Assembly (NCBI RefSeq): GCF_900109725.1 | Contig: NZ_FOBC01000018.1 | Location: 1 to 64,000, forward strand | Source of the DNA: Halomonas daqiaonensis | GTDB taxonomy: Bacteria; Pseudomonadota; Gammaproteobacteria; Pseudomonadales; Halomonadaceae | Reading direction: 5' to 3' | DNA: 64,000 nt | Part shown: piece after piece, positions 26,934-35,902 of the stretch | Layout: each line of letters opens with the position of its first letter | Numbering within the stretch: position 1 is the first letter of the stretch | The notes under the pieces: model-generated | What the model was told of the DNA's origin: nothing | Database searches by the model: none | Seen by the model: only the letters and a program-made list of their open reading frames with translations | Made by a program: the position numbers and the translations under genes

Positions 26934-28355
26934 TCAGCGGGCGGGAAGGATCCGCCCCGCATTCATCAGGCCGTCCGGATCGAGTAGCGTCTTGATGCCT
27001 CGGGCCAGCTCGAGCTCCATTGGCGAGAGTCGCGACAGATAGGCCGCTTGCTTGGCGCGGCCGATGCCATGCTCGGCACTGATGCTGCCATCGAAGCCGT
27101 CCAGCACCTCGAACAGAGTCGTCTCGAGGGCATGCAGATGGTCGTGCTTGGCGTCATTGTCGAGCGTGCCTGGTGGCAGAATATTGAAGTGCAGGTTGCC
27201 GTCGCCGACATGGCCATAAGCGATGATCTCGCAGTCCGGCGAGGCCGCCATCACCGCCTCGGTGGCCTCGGTCACGAAGGCGGGGATCGCCGAGATCGGT
27301 ACCGAGATGTCGGTTCGCAGATGCTCGCCGCGCAGGCGCTGGCCTTCCAGCATGCTCTCGCGGAATTGCCACAACTGCAGTGATTGGTTCTCGCTGCTGG
27401 CCAGCGCGCCATCGAGGACAAGCTCGCGCTCCATGCCCCGCTCGAGGAGTTGCTCTAGCATGGCGCTGAGATCCACTGGGCCGGTGGCGGCGACTTCCAT
27501 CAGCACGTACCAGGGGTGTGCCTCTTCCATGGGGTCGCTCAGGCTCGGGGTGGCCTCCATGGCCAGCTCGATGCAGCGTCGCGGTATCAGTTCGAAGGCC
27601 GTGAGCAGGTCGCTGCAGCCCCGCCGGGCCAAGACGTAGAGATCGATGACCGCCTCCACGGAGGGCAGCCCCAGCAAGGCGGTGCGGCTCTGTTCGGCCT
27701 TGGGGACCAGCTTGAGCACGGCGCCGGATACGATGCCCAGCGTGCCTTCGCTGCCAAGGAACAGCTGCTTGAGGTCGACCCCGCGGTTGTCCTTGTGCAG
27801 GGTATTCAGGCCGTTCCAGATCCGACCATCCGGAAGGACCACCTCCAGGCCGAGTACCAGCTGGCGCATCATGCCGTGGCGCAGTACGTTGAGCCCGCCG
27901 GCATTGGTGGCGATGTTGCCACCGATCTGGCAACTCCCCTGGGCGCCCAGGGAAAGAGGGAAGTCGCAGTCATGCTCGGCGGCGGCCTGCTTGATGGTCT
28001 CGAGGATGCAGCCGGCGTCCACGGTCATGGAGAAGTTGACCGGGTCGATGTCGCGGATACGATTCAGGCGTTCCAGGCTGATCACCAATTCTCGACCGTC
28101 ACTGGCCGGCAGGGCACCGGCCACCAGACCGCTGTGCCCGCCCTGGGGCGTCATGGCAACGCCATGTTCACGGCAGAGCGCCACGACCTCGGCAAGTTCG
28201 GCGGTGGAGGCCGGGCGTACCACGGCCAAGGGCATGCCCAGCCGATTGCCGGCCCAGTCGCTGAGGTAGCGGGCCTGGTCTGCGGGATCGCGCAACACGG
28301 CCCGCTTGCCGAGCTGCTGCTCGAGGATCGCCAATAGGGAGGTGTCGTCGCTCAT
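26934..28355 (-). CDS. FAD-linked D-2-hydroxyacid dehydrogenase (GlcD/D-lactate dehydrogenase family)
   Basis: This 473-residue flavoenzyme has a PCMH-type FAD-binding domain (residues about 38-220, with TPQGGHSGLVAGALP and QIGGNIATNAGG) and a C-terminal FAD-oxidase domain ending in the typical SAEHGIGRAKQ and DPDGLMNAGRI. The family oxidises D-lactate, glycolate or D-2-hydroxyglutarate and passes electrons to the respiratory chain. It follows the L-fuconate dehydratase gene by six bases, so it is probably in the same operon. The substrate is not decided by the sequence. Confidence 0.82.
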   Translation of the reverse strand: MSDDTSLLAILEQQLGKRAVLRDPADQARYLSDWAGNRLGMPLAVVRPASTAELAEVVALCREHGVAMTPQGGHSGLVAGALPASDGRELVISLERLNRIRDIDPVNFSMTVDAGCILETIKQAAAEHDCDFPLSLGAQGSCQIGGNIATNAGGLNVLRHGMMRQLVLGLEVVLPDGRIWNGLNTLHKDNRGVDLKQLFLGSEGTLGIVSGAVLKLVPKAEQSRTALLGLPSVEAVIDLYVLARRGCSDLLTAFELIPRRCIELAMEATPSLSDPMEEAHPWYVLMEVAATGPVDLSAMLEQLLERGMERELVLDGALASSENQSLQLWQFRESMLEGQRLRGEHLRTDISVPISAIPAFVTEATEAVMAASPDCEIIAYGHVGDGNLHFNILPPGTLDNDAKHDHLHALETTLFEVLDGFDGSISAEHGIGRAKQAAYLSRLSPMELELARGIKTLLDPDGLMNAGRILPAR

Positions 28356-28361
28356 TCGGGG

Positions 28362-29660
28362 TTACTCCTGCCAGGCGGCGCCATCAGGATAACGGTGATC
28401 GGCCAGTGAGGCGTCGTGCATGGTAATGCTGTAGCCCGGCGCCTCGGGGACTTGGTAACGGCCGCGGCGAATCGATACCGGGTCGACGAAGTGCTCATGC
28501 AGGTGGTCGACGTACTCGAGCACCCGGCCGTCGAGGTTGCCCGAGACGGCGATGTAATCGAACAGCGAGATGTGCTGGACGTATTCACAGAGGCCGACCC
28601 CGCCGGCATGGGGGCAGATGGGCACGCCGAACTTGGCGGCCATGAGCACCACCAGGATGACCTCGTTTAGCCCACCGAGTCGTGCCGCATCGATCTGGCA
28701 GTAGTCGATGGCCTCGGCCTGGAGGAACTGCTTGAACATCACCTTGTTGTGGCAATGCTCGCCGGTGGCTACGCCGATGGGTGCCACCCGATGGCGGATC
28801 TCGGCGTGGCCGAGGATGTCATCGGGGCTGGTGGGTTCCTCGATCCATAGCGGGTCGAACTCGGCTAGCCGACGCATCTTGGTGACGGTCTCGTCGACGT
28901 CCCAGACTTGGTTGGCATCCATCATCAGGACATTGTCCCAACCGATCTCCTCGCGCAGCAGGGCGGCACGACGAATATCCTCTTCTAGGTCGCCGCCGAT
29001 CTTCTGCTTGAAATGGGTCCAACCCTCGTTCAGGGCGTCGCGCGCCAGCTGTCGCACCTTGTCGTCAGTATAGCCGAGCCAGCCCGCCGAGGTGGTGTAG
29101 CCGGGAAAGCCGTCGCGGCGCATCTCGGCCTCGCGCTCGGCCTTGCCGGATTCCTGCCGGCGAAGCAAGGCGATGGCTTCTTCCGGTGTCAGGGCATCGG
29201 TGACGAATCGGAAGTCGAGGCAGTGCACCAGTTCCTCGGGGCGCATGTCGGCCAGCAGCTTCCAGATCGGCTTGCCTTCGCGCTTGGCCCACAGGTCCCA
29301 GATGGCATTGACCAGGGCAGCGGTGGCGAGGTGAATCGCGCCCTTGTCGGGGCCGATCCAGCGCAACTGGCTGTCGCCGGTGATCTCGCGCCAGAAGGCG
29401 CCCATATTGGCGGTGATCGTCTCCAGCGAGCGGCCCTCGAGGAGCGGGGTGAGCGAGCGCACCGCGGTGACGACGATCTCGTTGCCCCGGCCGATGGTGA
29501 AGGTCAGGCCGTGGCCCTGGGGGCCCTTGTCATCGTCGGTGTGCAGGATCACGTAGGTGGCGGAGTAGTCCGGGGCGGCGTTCATGGCGTCCGAGCCGTC
29601 CAGTGAACGAGACGTCGGGAAGCGGATGTCCTGGACCTCGACGCGGGTGATGGTGGTCAT
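28362..29660 (-). CDS. fucD: L-fuconate dehydratase
   Basis: This 432-residue enolase-superfamily enzyme converts L-fuconate to 2-keto-3-deoxy-L-fuconate (EC 4.2.1.68). Its catalytic residues fall at the same numbers as in Xanthomonas campestris FucD: Lys218 and Lys220 (HFKQKIGG), Asp248 (MMDANQ), Glu274 (IEEP), Glu301 (TGEHCHN) and His351 (CPHAGGVGL). ATG 29660 was chosen with GGAG six bases before it; the upstream GTG is part of that site. It sits between an FAH-family gene and the FAD dehydrogenase. The next two steps of the pathway are encoded 14 kb away (43086-44785). Confidence 0.92.
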   Translation of the reverse strand: MTTITRVEVQDIRFPTSRSLDGSDAMNAAPDYSATYVILHTDDDKGPQGHGLTFTIGRGNEIVVTAVRSLTPLLEGRSLETITANMGAFWREITGDSQLRWIGPDKGAIHLATAALVNAIWDLWAKREGKPIWKLLADMRPEELVHCLDFRFVTDALTPEEAIALLRRQESGKAEREAEMRRDGFPGYTTSAGWLGYTDDKVRQLARDALNEGWTHFKQKIGGDLEEDIRRAALLREEIGWDNVLMMDANQVWDVDETVTKMRRLAEFDPLWIEEPTSPDDILGHAEIRHRVAPIGVATGEHCHNKVMFKQFLQAEAIDYCQIDAARLGGLNEVILVVLMAAKFGVPICPHAGGVGLCEYVQHISLFDYIAVSGNLDGRVLEYVDHLHEHFVDPVSIRRGRYQVPEAPGYSITMHDASLADHRYPDGAAWQE

Positions 29661-29699
29661 GGTGATCTCCACTTTGTTCGGTACAGGGAAGTCCTGGGC

Positions 29700-30863
29700 T
29701 CAGCCCCGGGAAAGATGCTGCATCAACTGGCGGATGCCGAAGGTCCAGGGTGGTAGTTGGTCGCTGTAACCGACCTCGTTGACCAGGGCGCCGAGCGCCG
29801 GGGTCGCGATGGTCACACGGTCGCCCGAGTGGTGGGTGAACCCTTGGCCGGGGCCGTCACGATCCTGAATCGGCGAGAACATGGTGCCCAGGTAGAGCAT
29901 GAAGCCATCGGGATACTGGTGATGGGCGCCGATGGTCTGGGCGACCAGGTCCAGCGGATCCCGGCTGATCTCACGCATGTCGCTGCTGTCATCGAGCAGG
30001 AAGTCATCGTCGGCCCCTTCGATGCGCAGCGATACCTGACACTGGCGCAGGGTGTCGATATCAAACCGCTCATCGAAGACGCGAATGAAGGGACCGATAG
30101 CGCTGGAGGCATTGTTATCCTTGGCCTTGCCCAGCAGCAGGGCGCTGCGGCCTTCCACGTCGCGCAGATTGACGTCATTGCCCAGGGTGGCCCCCCTGAC
30201 TCGACCACGGCTGTCGACCGCCAGCACGATCTCGGGTTCGGGATTGTTCCATTTCGACGAAGGGTGCAGCCCCACGGTGGTGCCCAGGCCTACCGATGAG
30301 AGGGGCTGTGCTTTGGTGAAGACCTCGGCATCCGGGCCGATGCCGACCTCCATGTACTGGGACCAGCCGCCCCGGGCCTGGAGTGCCTCCTTGAGCGCCA
30401 TGGCCTCGTCGGAGCCGGGCTTGATACGCGACAGGTCCTTGCCGATCAGGGCCTGGAGCTCCTCGCGAAGCTCGTTGGCACGCGCCGGATCACCGCCGGC
30501 CTGCTCCTCGATCACCCGCTCCATCAGGCTGACCGCGAAGGTCACCCCGCAGGCCTTGATGGCCTGGACGTCGCAGGGGGCCAGCAGGTAGGGAGCCCTG
30601 GTTGGCGTAGCAAGGGAGTTGCCCAGCAGTGTTTCGACCGAGCCTAGGCTGGCACCATCGCTGGAGCGTACGATCTCGGCAAGATCATCCCGCTCCAGGA
30701 GATCGGCCATGGTCGGGCCGGCGGTGCTGATATCGATGACGTCCTCTCCCCGAATGGCGATCAGTGCAGGTCCCGGCTGGGGTGAGTCCAACCAGGCACG
30801 CCCCACCAGCAGGGCCTGGTGATGATCACGGGGAAGAAGGTCAGTCGGCGAGAGCGGAATCAT
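29700..30863 (-). CDS. Long FAH-family dehydratase/hydrolase
   Basis: This 387-residue protein belongs to the fumarylacetoacetate hydrolase superfamily. The metal-binding acidic residues appear in NNPEPEIVLAV and GNDVNLRD. It is longer than typical 280-residue FAH hydrolases, having an N-terminal domain of about 150 residues. This layout is shared with 2-keto-3-deoxy-D-arabinonate dehydratases and related sugar-acid enzymes. It leads an operon with L-fuconate dehydratase, and it is divergent from the SDR-pdxA2 operon with an FCD-type site between them. A role on a 2-keto-3-deoxy acid is inferred. Confidence 0.78.
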   Translation of the reverse strand: MIPLSPTDLLPRDHHQALLVGRAWLDSPQPGPALIAIRGEDVIDISTAGPTMADLLERDDLAEIVRSSDGASLGSVETLLGNSLATPTRAPYLLAPCDVQAIKACGVTFAVSLMERVIEEQAGGDPARANELREELQALIGKDLSRIKPGSDEAMALKEALQARGGWSQYMEVGIGPDAEVFTKAQPLSSVGLGTTVGLHPSSKWNNPEPEIVLAVDSRGRVRGATLGNDVNLRDVEGRSALLLGKAKDNNASSAIGPFIRVFDERFDIDTLRQCQVSLRIEGADDDFLLDDSSDMREISRDPLDLVAQTIGAHHQYPDGFMLYLGTMFSPIQDRDGPGQGFTHHSGDRVTIATPALGALVNEVGYSDQLPPWTFGIRQLMQHLSRG

Positions 30864-30935
30864 GGTGCCTCCAACGGCGGGAATGGCGGGCGGGCGGCTG
30901 GCCAGCCTTCGACGAGCGTGCTATTGGTGTATTGA

Positions 30936-30944
30936 TGTATGACA
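30936..30944. promoter_or_regulatory. TGTATGACA site between divergent operons
   Basis: TGT-ATG-ACA lies midway between the divergent FAH and SDR genes. ATTGG (30923-30927) and CCAAT (30951-30955) flank it as an outer inverted repeat. The core is identical to that upstream of kdgD (8449-8457). Confidence 0.5.
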
Positions 30945-31008
30945 GGTATGCCAATGTCACTATAACCAACAGATGACCTCGTTGCGACAGCGAGCAGGAG
31001 AGCGAGAC

Positions 31009-31773
31009 ATGTTCGATGAATTAAAGGGTAGGCGAGTACTGGTGACAGGTGCCAGTCGTGGTATCGGTGCGGCCGTGGCGACCCAACTTGGGCGACTCGG
31101 GTGCCGGGTGGCGGTGCATTATCACTCCAGTGACGCCGGGGCCGAAGCGGTATGCCGGGCGATTCGCGAGAACGGCGGGGAGGCCCGCCTCGTCAAGGGC
31201 GATGTCAGCCGGTCGGCCGAGGCCATGCGTATCGTCGATGAGGCGGCTGAGCACTTGGGTGGCCTGGATCTGCTGATCAACAATGCGGGCGACATGCTGG
31301 GACGCGTCAGCCTGGATGAGATGGACGATGCGCATTACGATCGAGTGATGGACCTCAATGCTCGTTCGGTGGTCATGGCCAGCCGCGCGGCACTGCCCTA
31401 CTTTCGTCATGCCGGGCGCGGGAACATCATCCATACAGGCTCGATCGCCGCGCGCAACGGTGGAGGAACGGGCGCCGGACTCTATGCCTCGGCCAAGGGC
31501 TTCGTCACTACCTTGACCCGCAACATGGCCAAGGAGCTCGCAGGGGAGAACATCCGTGTCAACGCCGTGGCACCCGGCGTGATCACCACCGACTTCCATG
31601 AGCGCCACTCCAACGATGCCCAGATGGAAGCGGCGCGTGCGACGATCCCCCAGGGCCGGCTTGGCAATGCTGAAGACTGCGTCGGTGCCTATCTCTTCCT
31701 GGCCACTGATGCCCTGAGTGGTTACGTCACCGGCCAGGTGATCGAGGTCAATGGTGGGCAGCTGATGCCATGA
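31009..31773 (+). CDS. Short-chain dehydrogenase/reductase
   Basis: This 254-residue classical SDR has the cofactor motif [12 protein letters not shown], the structural NNAG, and the catalytic YASAK motif with the Ser in the preceding TGSIAARNG. The C-terminal [14 protein letters not shown] is also typical. ATG 31009 was chosen because AGGAG lies just before it; the frame is open back to 30973. The stop overlaps the pdxA2 start by four bases, so the two are co-translated. A sugar or sugar-acid oxidation is likely, but the substrate cannot be read. Confidence 0.85.
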   Translation: MFDELKGRRVLVTGASRGIGAAVATQLGRLGCRVAVHYHSSDAGAEAVCRAIRENGGEARLVKGDVSRSAEAMRIVDEAAEHLGGLDLLINNAGDMLGRVSLDEMDDAHYDRVMDLNARSVVMASRAALPYFRHAGRGNIIHTGSIAARNGGGTGAGLYASAKGFVTTLTRNMAKELAGENIRVNAVAPGVITTDFHERHSNDAQMEAARATIPQGRLGNAEDCVGAYLFLATDALSGYVTGQVIEVNGGQLMP

Positions 31774-32783
31774 GTGATTCCAGCCACGCCGTTTCAAGAC
31801 AGTACGATATCGCAATTACCATGGGTGACCCGGCGGGCATCGGACCGGAGATCATCTGCCGGGCGGTGGCGGCCATGTCGCCCGAGGACCGTGCCACGAC
31901 ACTGCTGGTGGGCGACCCTGCCATCTATCGGCGCGCCGCCCGGATGCTGGGCAGCGACCTGGACTTCGTCGTTCTCGATGCAGCGGAAACGTCGCCAGGC
32001 AGCGTAGCGGTGGCAGGGGTTGAACTCCCTGAAGGGGTCGAGCTTGCCGAGGGGCGCATCAGTGCCGCCGCCGGTGATATGGCGTTTCGCTGTGTAGAGG
32101 TGGCGGTGGACCTGGTCCAGTCGGGTCGAGCCGGGGTGATCGTCACCGCTCCTCTCAATAAGGCAGCGCTGCATGAGGCTGGCCATCACTACGATGGCCA
32201 TACCGGGATGCTGGCTTCGCTGACCGGTGCACCGTCCTCCTTCATGTTGCTGGCCTCCGAGCATCTCTCGACCCTGCATGTCTCGACCCATGTGTCGCTG
32301 CGTGAAGCCATCAACAGGGTCACACCGGAGCGTATCGTCGCCACCGTGGAGGCCGGACACGAACACCTCGTCTCGCTGGGCATCGAGACACCACGCATCG
32401 CGGTCGCCGGGCTCAATCCCCACTGCGGTGAGGGTGGCATCTTCGGCGACGAGGACACACGCTGCATCGTGCCAGCTGTCGAGGAACTTCAGGCGCGCGG
32501 TTTCGATGTCAGCGGCCCCATCTCCGCCGACACGGTCTTCTATCGCGCTTCACGGGGGGAGTTCGACCTGGTGGTGGCGCAATACCATGATCAGGGCCAC
32601 ATCCCGGTCAAGCTGATCGCCTTCGATACCACGGTGAACGTCAGCCTCGGCCTGCCGATCCAGCGGACCTCGGTGGATCACGGTACCGCCTTCGACATCG
32701 CCTGGCAGGGCAAGGCCGATGCCACCAACCTGGGATCGGCGATCGCCTATGCGCATCGCCTGGTCAGGGATGATCCGCCGTGA
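31770..32783 (+). CDS. pdxA2: PdxA2-type 4-phospho-threonate/erythronate dehydrogenase
   Basis: This 337-residue protein is a PdxA-family NAD-dependent decarboxylating dehydrogenase. The metal/substrate histidines are seen in [12 protein letters not shown], near 210 in VEAGHEHL, and in [12 protein letters not shown]. Its direct coupling to a DUF1537 kinase gene is the hallmark of PdxA2, which oxidises 4-phospho-D-threonate or -erythronate to dihydroxyacetone phosphate and CO2, rather than of vitamin-B6 PdxA. The start overlaps the SDR stop and the stop overlaps the kinase GTG start. Confidence 0.88.
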   Translation: MSDSSHAVSRQYDIAITMGDPAGIGPEIICRAVAAMSPEDRATTLLVGDPAIYRRAARMLGSDLDFVVLDAAETSPGSVAVAGVELPEGVELAEGRISAAAGDMAFRCVEVAVDLVQSGRAGVIVTAPLNKAALHEAGHHYDGHTGMLASLTGAPSSFMLLASEHLSTLHVSTHVSLREAINRVTPERIVATVEAGHEHLVSLGIETPRIAVAGLNPHCGEGGIFGDEDTRCIVPAVEELQARGFDVSGPISADTVFYRASRGEFDLVVAQYHDQGHIPVKLIAFDTTVNVSLGLPIQRTSVDHGTAFDIAWQGKADATNLGSAIAYAHRLVRDDPP

Positions 32784-33970
32784 GTGCCTGCCGAGTGGCG
32801 ATCGTCGCCGATGACCTGACCGGAGCGCTGGATGCCGCAGCGCCCTTCGCGGCACGCGGCGCCGGCACTCGGGTCGTGGTGGCTCTGGAGCACCTCGAGG
32901 CCTTGCTGGACACCTGGCAAGATTCGCTGCCGGCGGTCATTGCGGTCAACACCCAGTCGCGGCACCTTGATGCCTCGCTGGCCGCCGAACGGGTCGCCCT
33001 GGCCACGGACTTGCTTTCCCGGATTGCTCCCGAGGTCTGGTTCAAGAAGATCGATTCGACCCTGCGCGGCCAGGTGGTGGCCGAATGCCTGGCAATGCGC
33101 GAGGCATGCGGGAGGCGCCTGCTGCTGTCGCCGGCCGTGCCGGCCCAAGGGCGCCTCCTGTGTGATGCCGAAGTGTATGTAGAGGGTGTCCCCCTGGCCT
33201 CTACGGCCTATGGCGAAGATGCGCGGTCGGCACCCCCTCTGGGCCCTCTCGACGAGGTGTTCGCTTGGCAGGGATTGTCCCTGACTCGCTATTCGTCCCG
33301 ATCGGATGATGGATTACCGGCGACGGACTGTATCGCGGATGCGGAGAGCGACCACGATCTTGACCACCTCCAGGAGGCCAGCCGGGCCGATGTGGCCGCT
33401 TGGCTGATGGTCGGAGCTGCGGGCCTGGCAACGGCGATCGCCCGGCACCTTTTCGGTCAACCACAGCCTGGCCTTGTGATACCTCGGGATGGCTTGTCGC
33501 GTCTCTACGTAGTGGGGTCGCGAAGCCCTCGGGCGACAGAGCAGGTGAAACGACTGTGTCGTGTTGAACCGGCGCTGACCATCGCGGAGGCACTGGCATC
33601 CCCTTCGGCAGAGCCTACCGTTCAACCCGATCTGGTGATTCCCGGTGGGCCATCTCACCAGGCCCTTGATGCAGATGAGGTGGCGCAGGCAATGGCGATA
33701 CGCGTCGAGGCCACCGTCGGTCAATGGCCGCCGGGGCCTGGGCTGCTGTTTCTGACCGGCGGGGACATCGCCATGGCGGTGTTGTCGCGACTGGCTGTGA
33801 CCTTTATCCAGGTGAATGCCGAGTGGTCGCCAGGCGTGGCGACGGGCTGTCTCGAGGGGGATCGCCAGCGATGGGTGATGACCAAGGCAGGCGGTTTTGG
33901 CCATCCGGACCTGCTGGTGGAACTCGAAGCCTTTCTCGGCTCGCCCTTCGCAAGTGAGGATGGCGATTAA
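32780..33970 (+). CDS. dtnK: Four-carbon acid sugar kinase (DUF1537; DtnK/DenK type)
   Basis: This 396-residue protein belongs to the DUF1537 acid-sugar kinase family. The N-terminal [19 protein letters not shown] is the diagnostic substrate-binding signature, [10 protein letters not shown] is the second, and [12 protein letters not shown] with KAGGFG in the C-terminal domain binds ATP. Members phosphorylate D-threonate, L-threonate or D-erythronate at C4. Whether this is DtnK or an erythronate kinase is not decidable. The GTG start at 32780 overlaps the pdxA2 stop. The enzyme supplies the substrate for the PdxA2 encoded just upstream. Confidence 0.85.
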   Translation: MSACRVAIVADDLTGALDAAAPFAARGAGTRVVVALEHLEALLDTWQDSLPAVIAVNTQSRHLDASLAAERVALATDLLSRIAPEVWFKKIDSTLRGQVVAECLAMREACGRRLLLSPAVPAQGRLLCDAEVYVEGVPLASTAYGEDARSAPPLGPLDEVFAWQGLSLTRYSSRSDDGLPATDCIADAESDHDLDHLQEASRADVAAWLMVGAAGLATAIARHLFGQPQPGLVIPRDGLSRLYVVGSRSPRATEQVKRLCRVEPALTIAEALASPSAEPTVQPDLVIPGGPSHQALDADEVAQAMAIRVEATVGQWPPGPGLLFLTGGDIAMAVLSRLAVTFIQVNAEWSPGVATGCLEGDRQRWVMTKAGGFGHPDLLVELEAFLGSPFASEDGD

Positions 33971-34271
33971 GACAGCAGAGGAGCGCGCGATCTCATGCAT
34001 GGATGAGATCGCCCAACCATGGTTGCATTGTCGGATATGGAGCGCTAGCTTTGAATCAGGTGGTATGAGACGTATACAGGAAGACACTGACCTTCAAGAA
34101 ACGTAGCCAAAGTGACTGTTCTTGAAGGGCCTGTCCCTGAAGTGTCTAGCCTCGAAGGGTCTTGACCTTGAGGAAAGGTTTTAACCTTGGGGATATAGCA
34201 GCAAGAATCCATACGGCCACCTGCCAGACCACAACCACAACAACGTCCAGAGCGCTGTGAGGAGAAGTACC
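33971..34271 (+). other. Leader region before dctP3 with degenerate tandem repeats
   Basis: These 301 bases contain no credible gene. The middle part (34091-34195) holds the repeats listed separately. The right end carries GAGGAGAAG as the ribosome-binding site of dctP3. Confidence 0.5.
34091..34195 (+). repeat. Degenerate 15-16-base tandem repeats with inverted repeats
   Basis: CCTTCAAGAA (34091-34100) and TTCTTGAAGG (34119-34128) are a perfect 10-base inverted repeat. From 34119 a run of related units follows: TTCTTGAAGGGCCTG, TCCCTGAAGTGTCTAG, CCTCGAAGGGTCTTG, ACCTTGAGG, ACCTTGGGG. Another inverted repeat, AAGGTT/AACCTT, lies at 34175-34188. The array is upstream of the TRAP 3 binding-protein gene and may act as a structured leader. 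Confidence 0.55.
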
Positions 34272-35276
34272 ATGAGTGACAACAAGAGCCAACGCCAAGC
34301 AACATTCGTGCGCGCCATGACGGCTGCCATGCTGGCGGCCGGGGTCAGTATCGCCGGCATTGCCCAGGCACAGGAAACCCTGAATTTCGCCCACGTTTAT
34401 GAGACCTCCGAGCCCTATCACGAGTGGGCACTGTGGGCAGCCGAGGAGATCGCGGAACGTACCGACGGACGCTATAACATCGAGGTCCATCCCGCCTCGT
34501 CGTTGGGCAAGGAGGCCGACATCAACGAGGGTCTGCAACTGGGTACTGTGGACCTCATCTACACCGGTAATCAGTTCGCCGGGCGCTTCCACGGCCCCAT
34601 CGGCATCGCAGGGGCTCCTTACATGTTCCGCGATTTCGATCACTGGCGTGCCTATGCCGACAGTGACCTCTTCGATGAGATCGCCCAAGGCTATCAGGAC
34701 GCGACCGGCAACGTGCCGCTGGCGATGAACTACTACGGCAAGCGTCATGTCACCTCCAACAAGCCGATCAATGTTCCCGCAGACATGCAGGACCTCAAGA
34801 TCCGCACCCCCAATGCGCCGATGTACATGATGTTCCCCGAGGCCGTAGGTGCCAACCCGACGCCAATTGCCTTCGCTGAAGTATACCTGGCACTGCAGCA
34901 AGGTGTGGTGGATGCCCAAGAGAACCCGCTGCCGACCATCAAAGCCAAGGCCTTTTACGAGGTACAGGATTACATCAACCTGACCGGCCATATCACGGAC
35001 TCGCTGATCACCATTGCCGGCGGGCCGCTATGGAATCGCCTGTCCGAAGAGGACCGCGAGATTTTCCGCGAGGTCTACATGGAAGCCGGCGAGAAGATCA
35101 CCGAAGACATCCTGCAGTCTGAGGAGGACCTCGTCGCCTGGTTCGAGGAGCAGGGAGTGACCGTCAATGAAGTCGACATCACGCCCTTCCGCGAAGCGAC
35201 CATCCCCTACCATACCGGTGAAGACGCCACCTGGGATCAGGAAACTTACGACCGCCTTCAGGCTATCGGTCAGTAA
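34272..35276 (+). CDS. dctP: TRAP transporter solute-binding protein (DctP), system 3
   Basis: This 334-residue periplasmic protein has a signal peptide of about 33 residues (positively charged start, hydrophobic core MTAAMLAAGVSIAGI, ending AQA before QETLNFAHV). Arg178 in DLKIRTPNAP is the conserved carboxylate-binding residue. GANPTPIAFAEVYLALQQGV and DAQENP place it in the classical DctP group. ATG 34272 was chosen behind GAGGAGAAG. Since the operon encodes four-carbon acid sugar enzymes, threonate/erythronate or a related acid is a plausible ligand. Confidence 0.88.
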   Translation: MSDNKSQRQATFVRAMTAAMLAAGVSIAGIAQAQETLNFAHVYETSEPYHEWALWAAEEIAERTDGRYNIEVHPASSLGKEADINEGLQLGTVDLIYTGNQFAGRFHGPIGIAGAPYMFRDFDHWRAYADSDLFDEIAQGYQDATGNVPLAMNYYGKRHVTSNKPINVPADMQDLKIRTPNAPMYMMFPEAVGANPTPIAFAEVYLALQQGVVDAQENPLPTIKAKAFYEVQDYINLTGHITDSLITIAGGPLWNRLSEEDREIFREVYMEAGEKITEDILQSEEDLVAWFEEQGVTVNEVDITPFREATIPYHTGEDATWDQETYDRLQAIGQ

Positions 35277-35296
35277 TCTCCTTCTCGTTGCCGACG

Positions 35297-35324
35297 CGCC
35301 ACCCCTTCAATGGGGTGGCGTTTT
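35297..35324 (+). terminator. Hairpin with T run between dctP3 and dctQ3
   Basis: CGCCACCCC (35297-35305) and GGGGTGGCG (35312-35320) form a perfect 9-base stem followed by TTTT. It lies 20 bases after the dctP stop and would partly terminate transcription before dctQM. Confidence 0.8.
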
Positions 35325-35339
35325 CCGCGGAGCTAGCTC

Positions 35340-35876
35340 ATGACGACCGAAAAATGGCTGGAAGGGGAATCCGGGTTTCAGATCGAGGAAGACGATACCT
35401 TCGAGTGGCGTGATTACGGTATCGAGGATTACGCCACTCTTGCAGTGTTCTGGATACTGGCGCTAGATGTGTTCCTGCAGTTCTTCAGCCGCTATGTGCT
35501 GGGCAACTCCATCGCCTGGACGGAAGAAATGGCGCGCTATCTGTTGGTGACCGTGGGCTTCATGGGGGGCTCAATGGCTGTGCGTACGGGTACGCACATT
35601 TCCGTTGAATTCTTCTATCGTTACATGCCGGGATGGATGTCTCGCCTACTCGTGACTCTTGTCGATCTCGTCAGCATCGCCTTCTTCGCGATCGGTGCCT
35701 GGATCACCTGGAAACTTGCCGGCCTGACTACGGCGATGATGGTCTCCGTCGATATCCCCAAAAGCTATCTTTACTACCTGGTGCTGCTGGGCTTCCTCTT
35801 GATGCTGGGGCGTTCGGTTCAGATCGCGATTGTGCGCTGGCGCAATCGCACCGTCGTGCATCCCCAGATCCCATAA
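35340..35876 (+). CDS. dctQ: TRAP transporter small membrane subunit (DctQ), system 3
   Basis: This 178-residue protein has an acidic N-terminus of about 35 residues and four hydrophobic segments. RYVLGNSIAWTEEMARYL is the DctQ signature. It follows the attenuator-like hairpin and precedes dctM by 26 bases. It forms the membrane domain with DctM. Confidence 0.87.
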   Translation: MTTEKWLEGESGFQIEEDDTFEWRDYGIEDYATLAVFWILALDVFLQFFSRYVLGNSIAWTEEMARYLLVTVGFMGGSMAVRTGTHISVEFFYRYMPGWMSRLLVTLVDLVSIAFFAIGAWITWKLAGLTTAMMVSVDIPKSYLYYLVLLGFLLMLGRSVQIAIVRWRNRTVVHPQIP

Positions 35877-35902
35877 CGACAACCTAGGCCGGAGTCCCTC
35901 CC

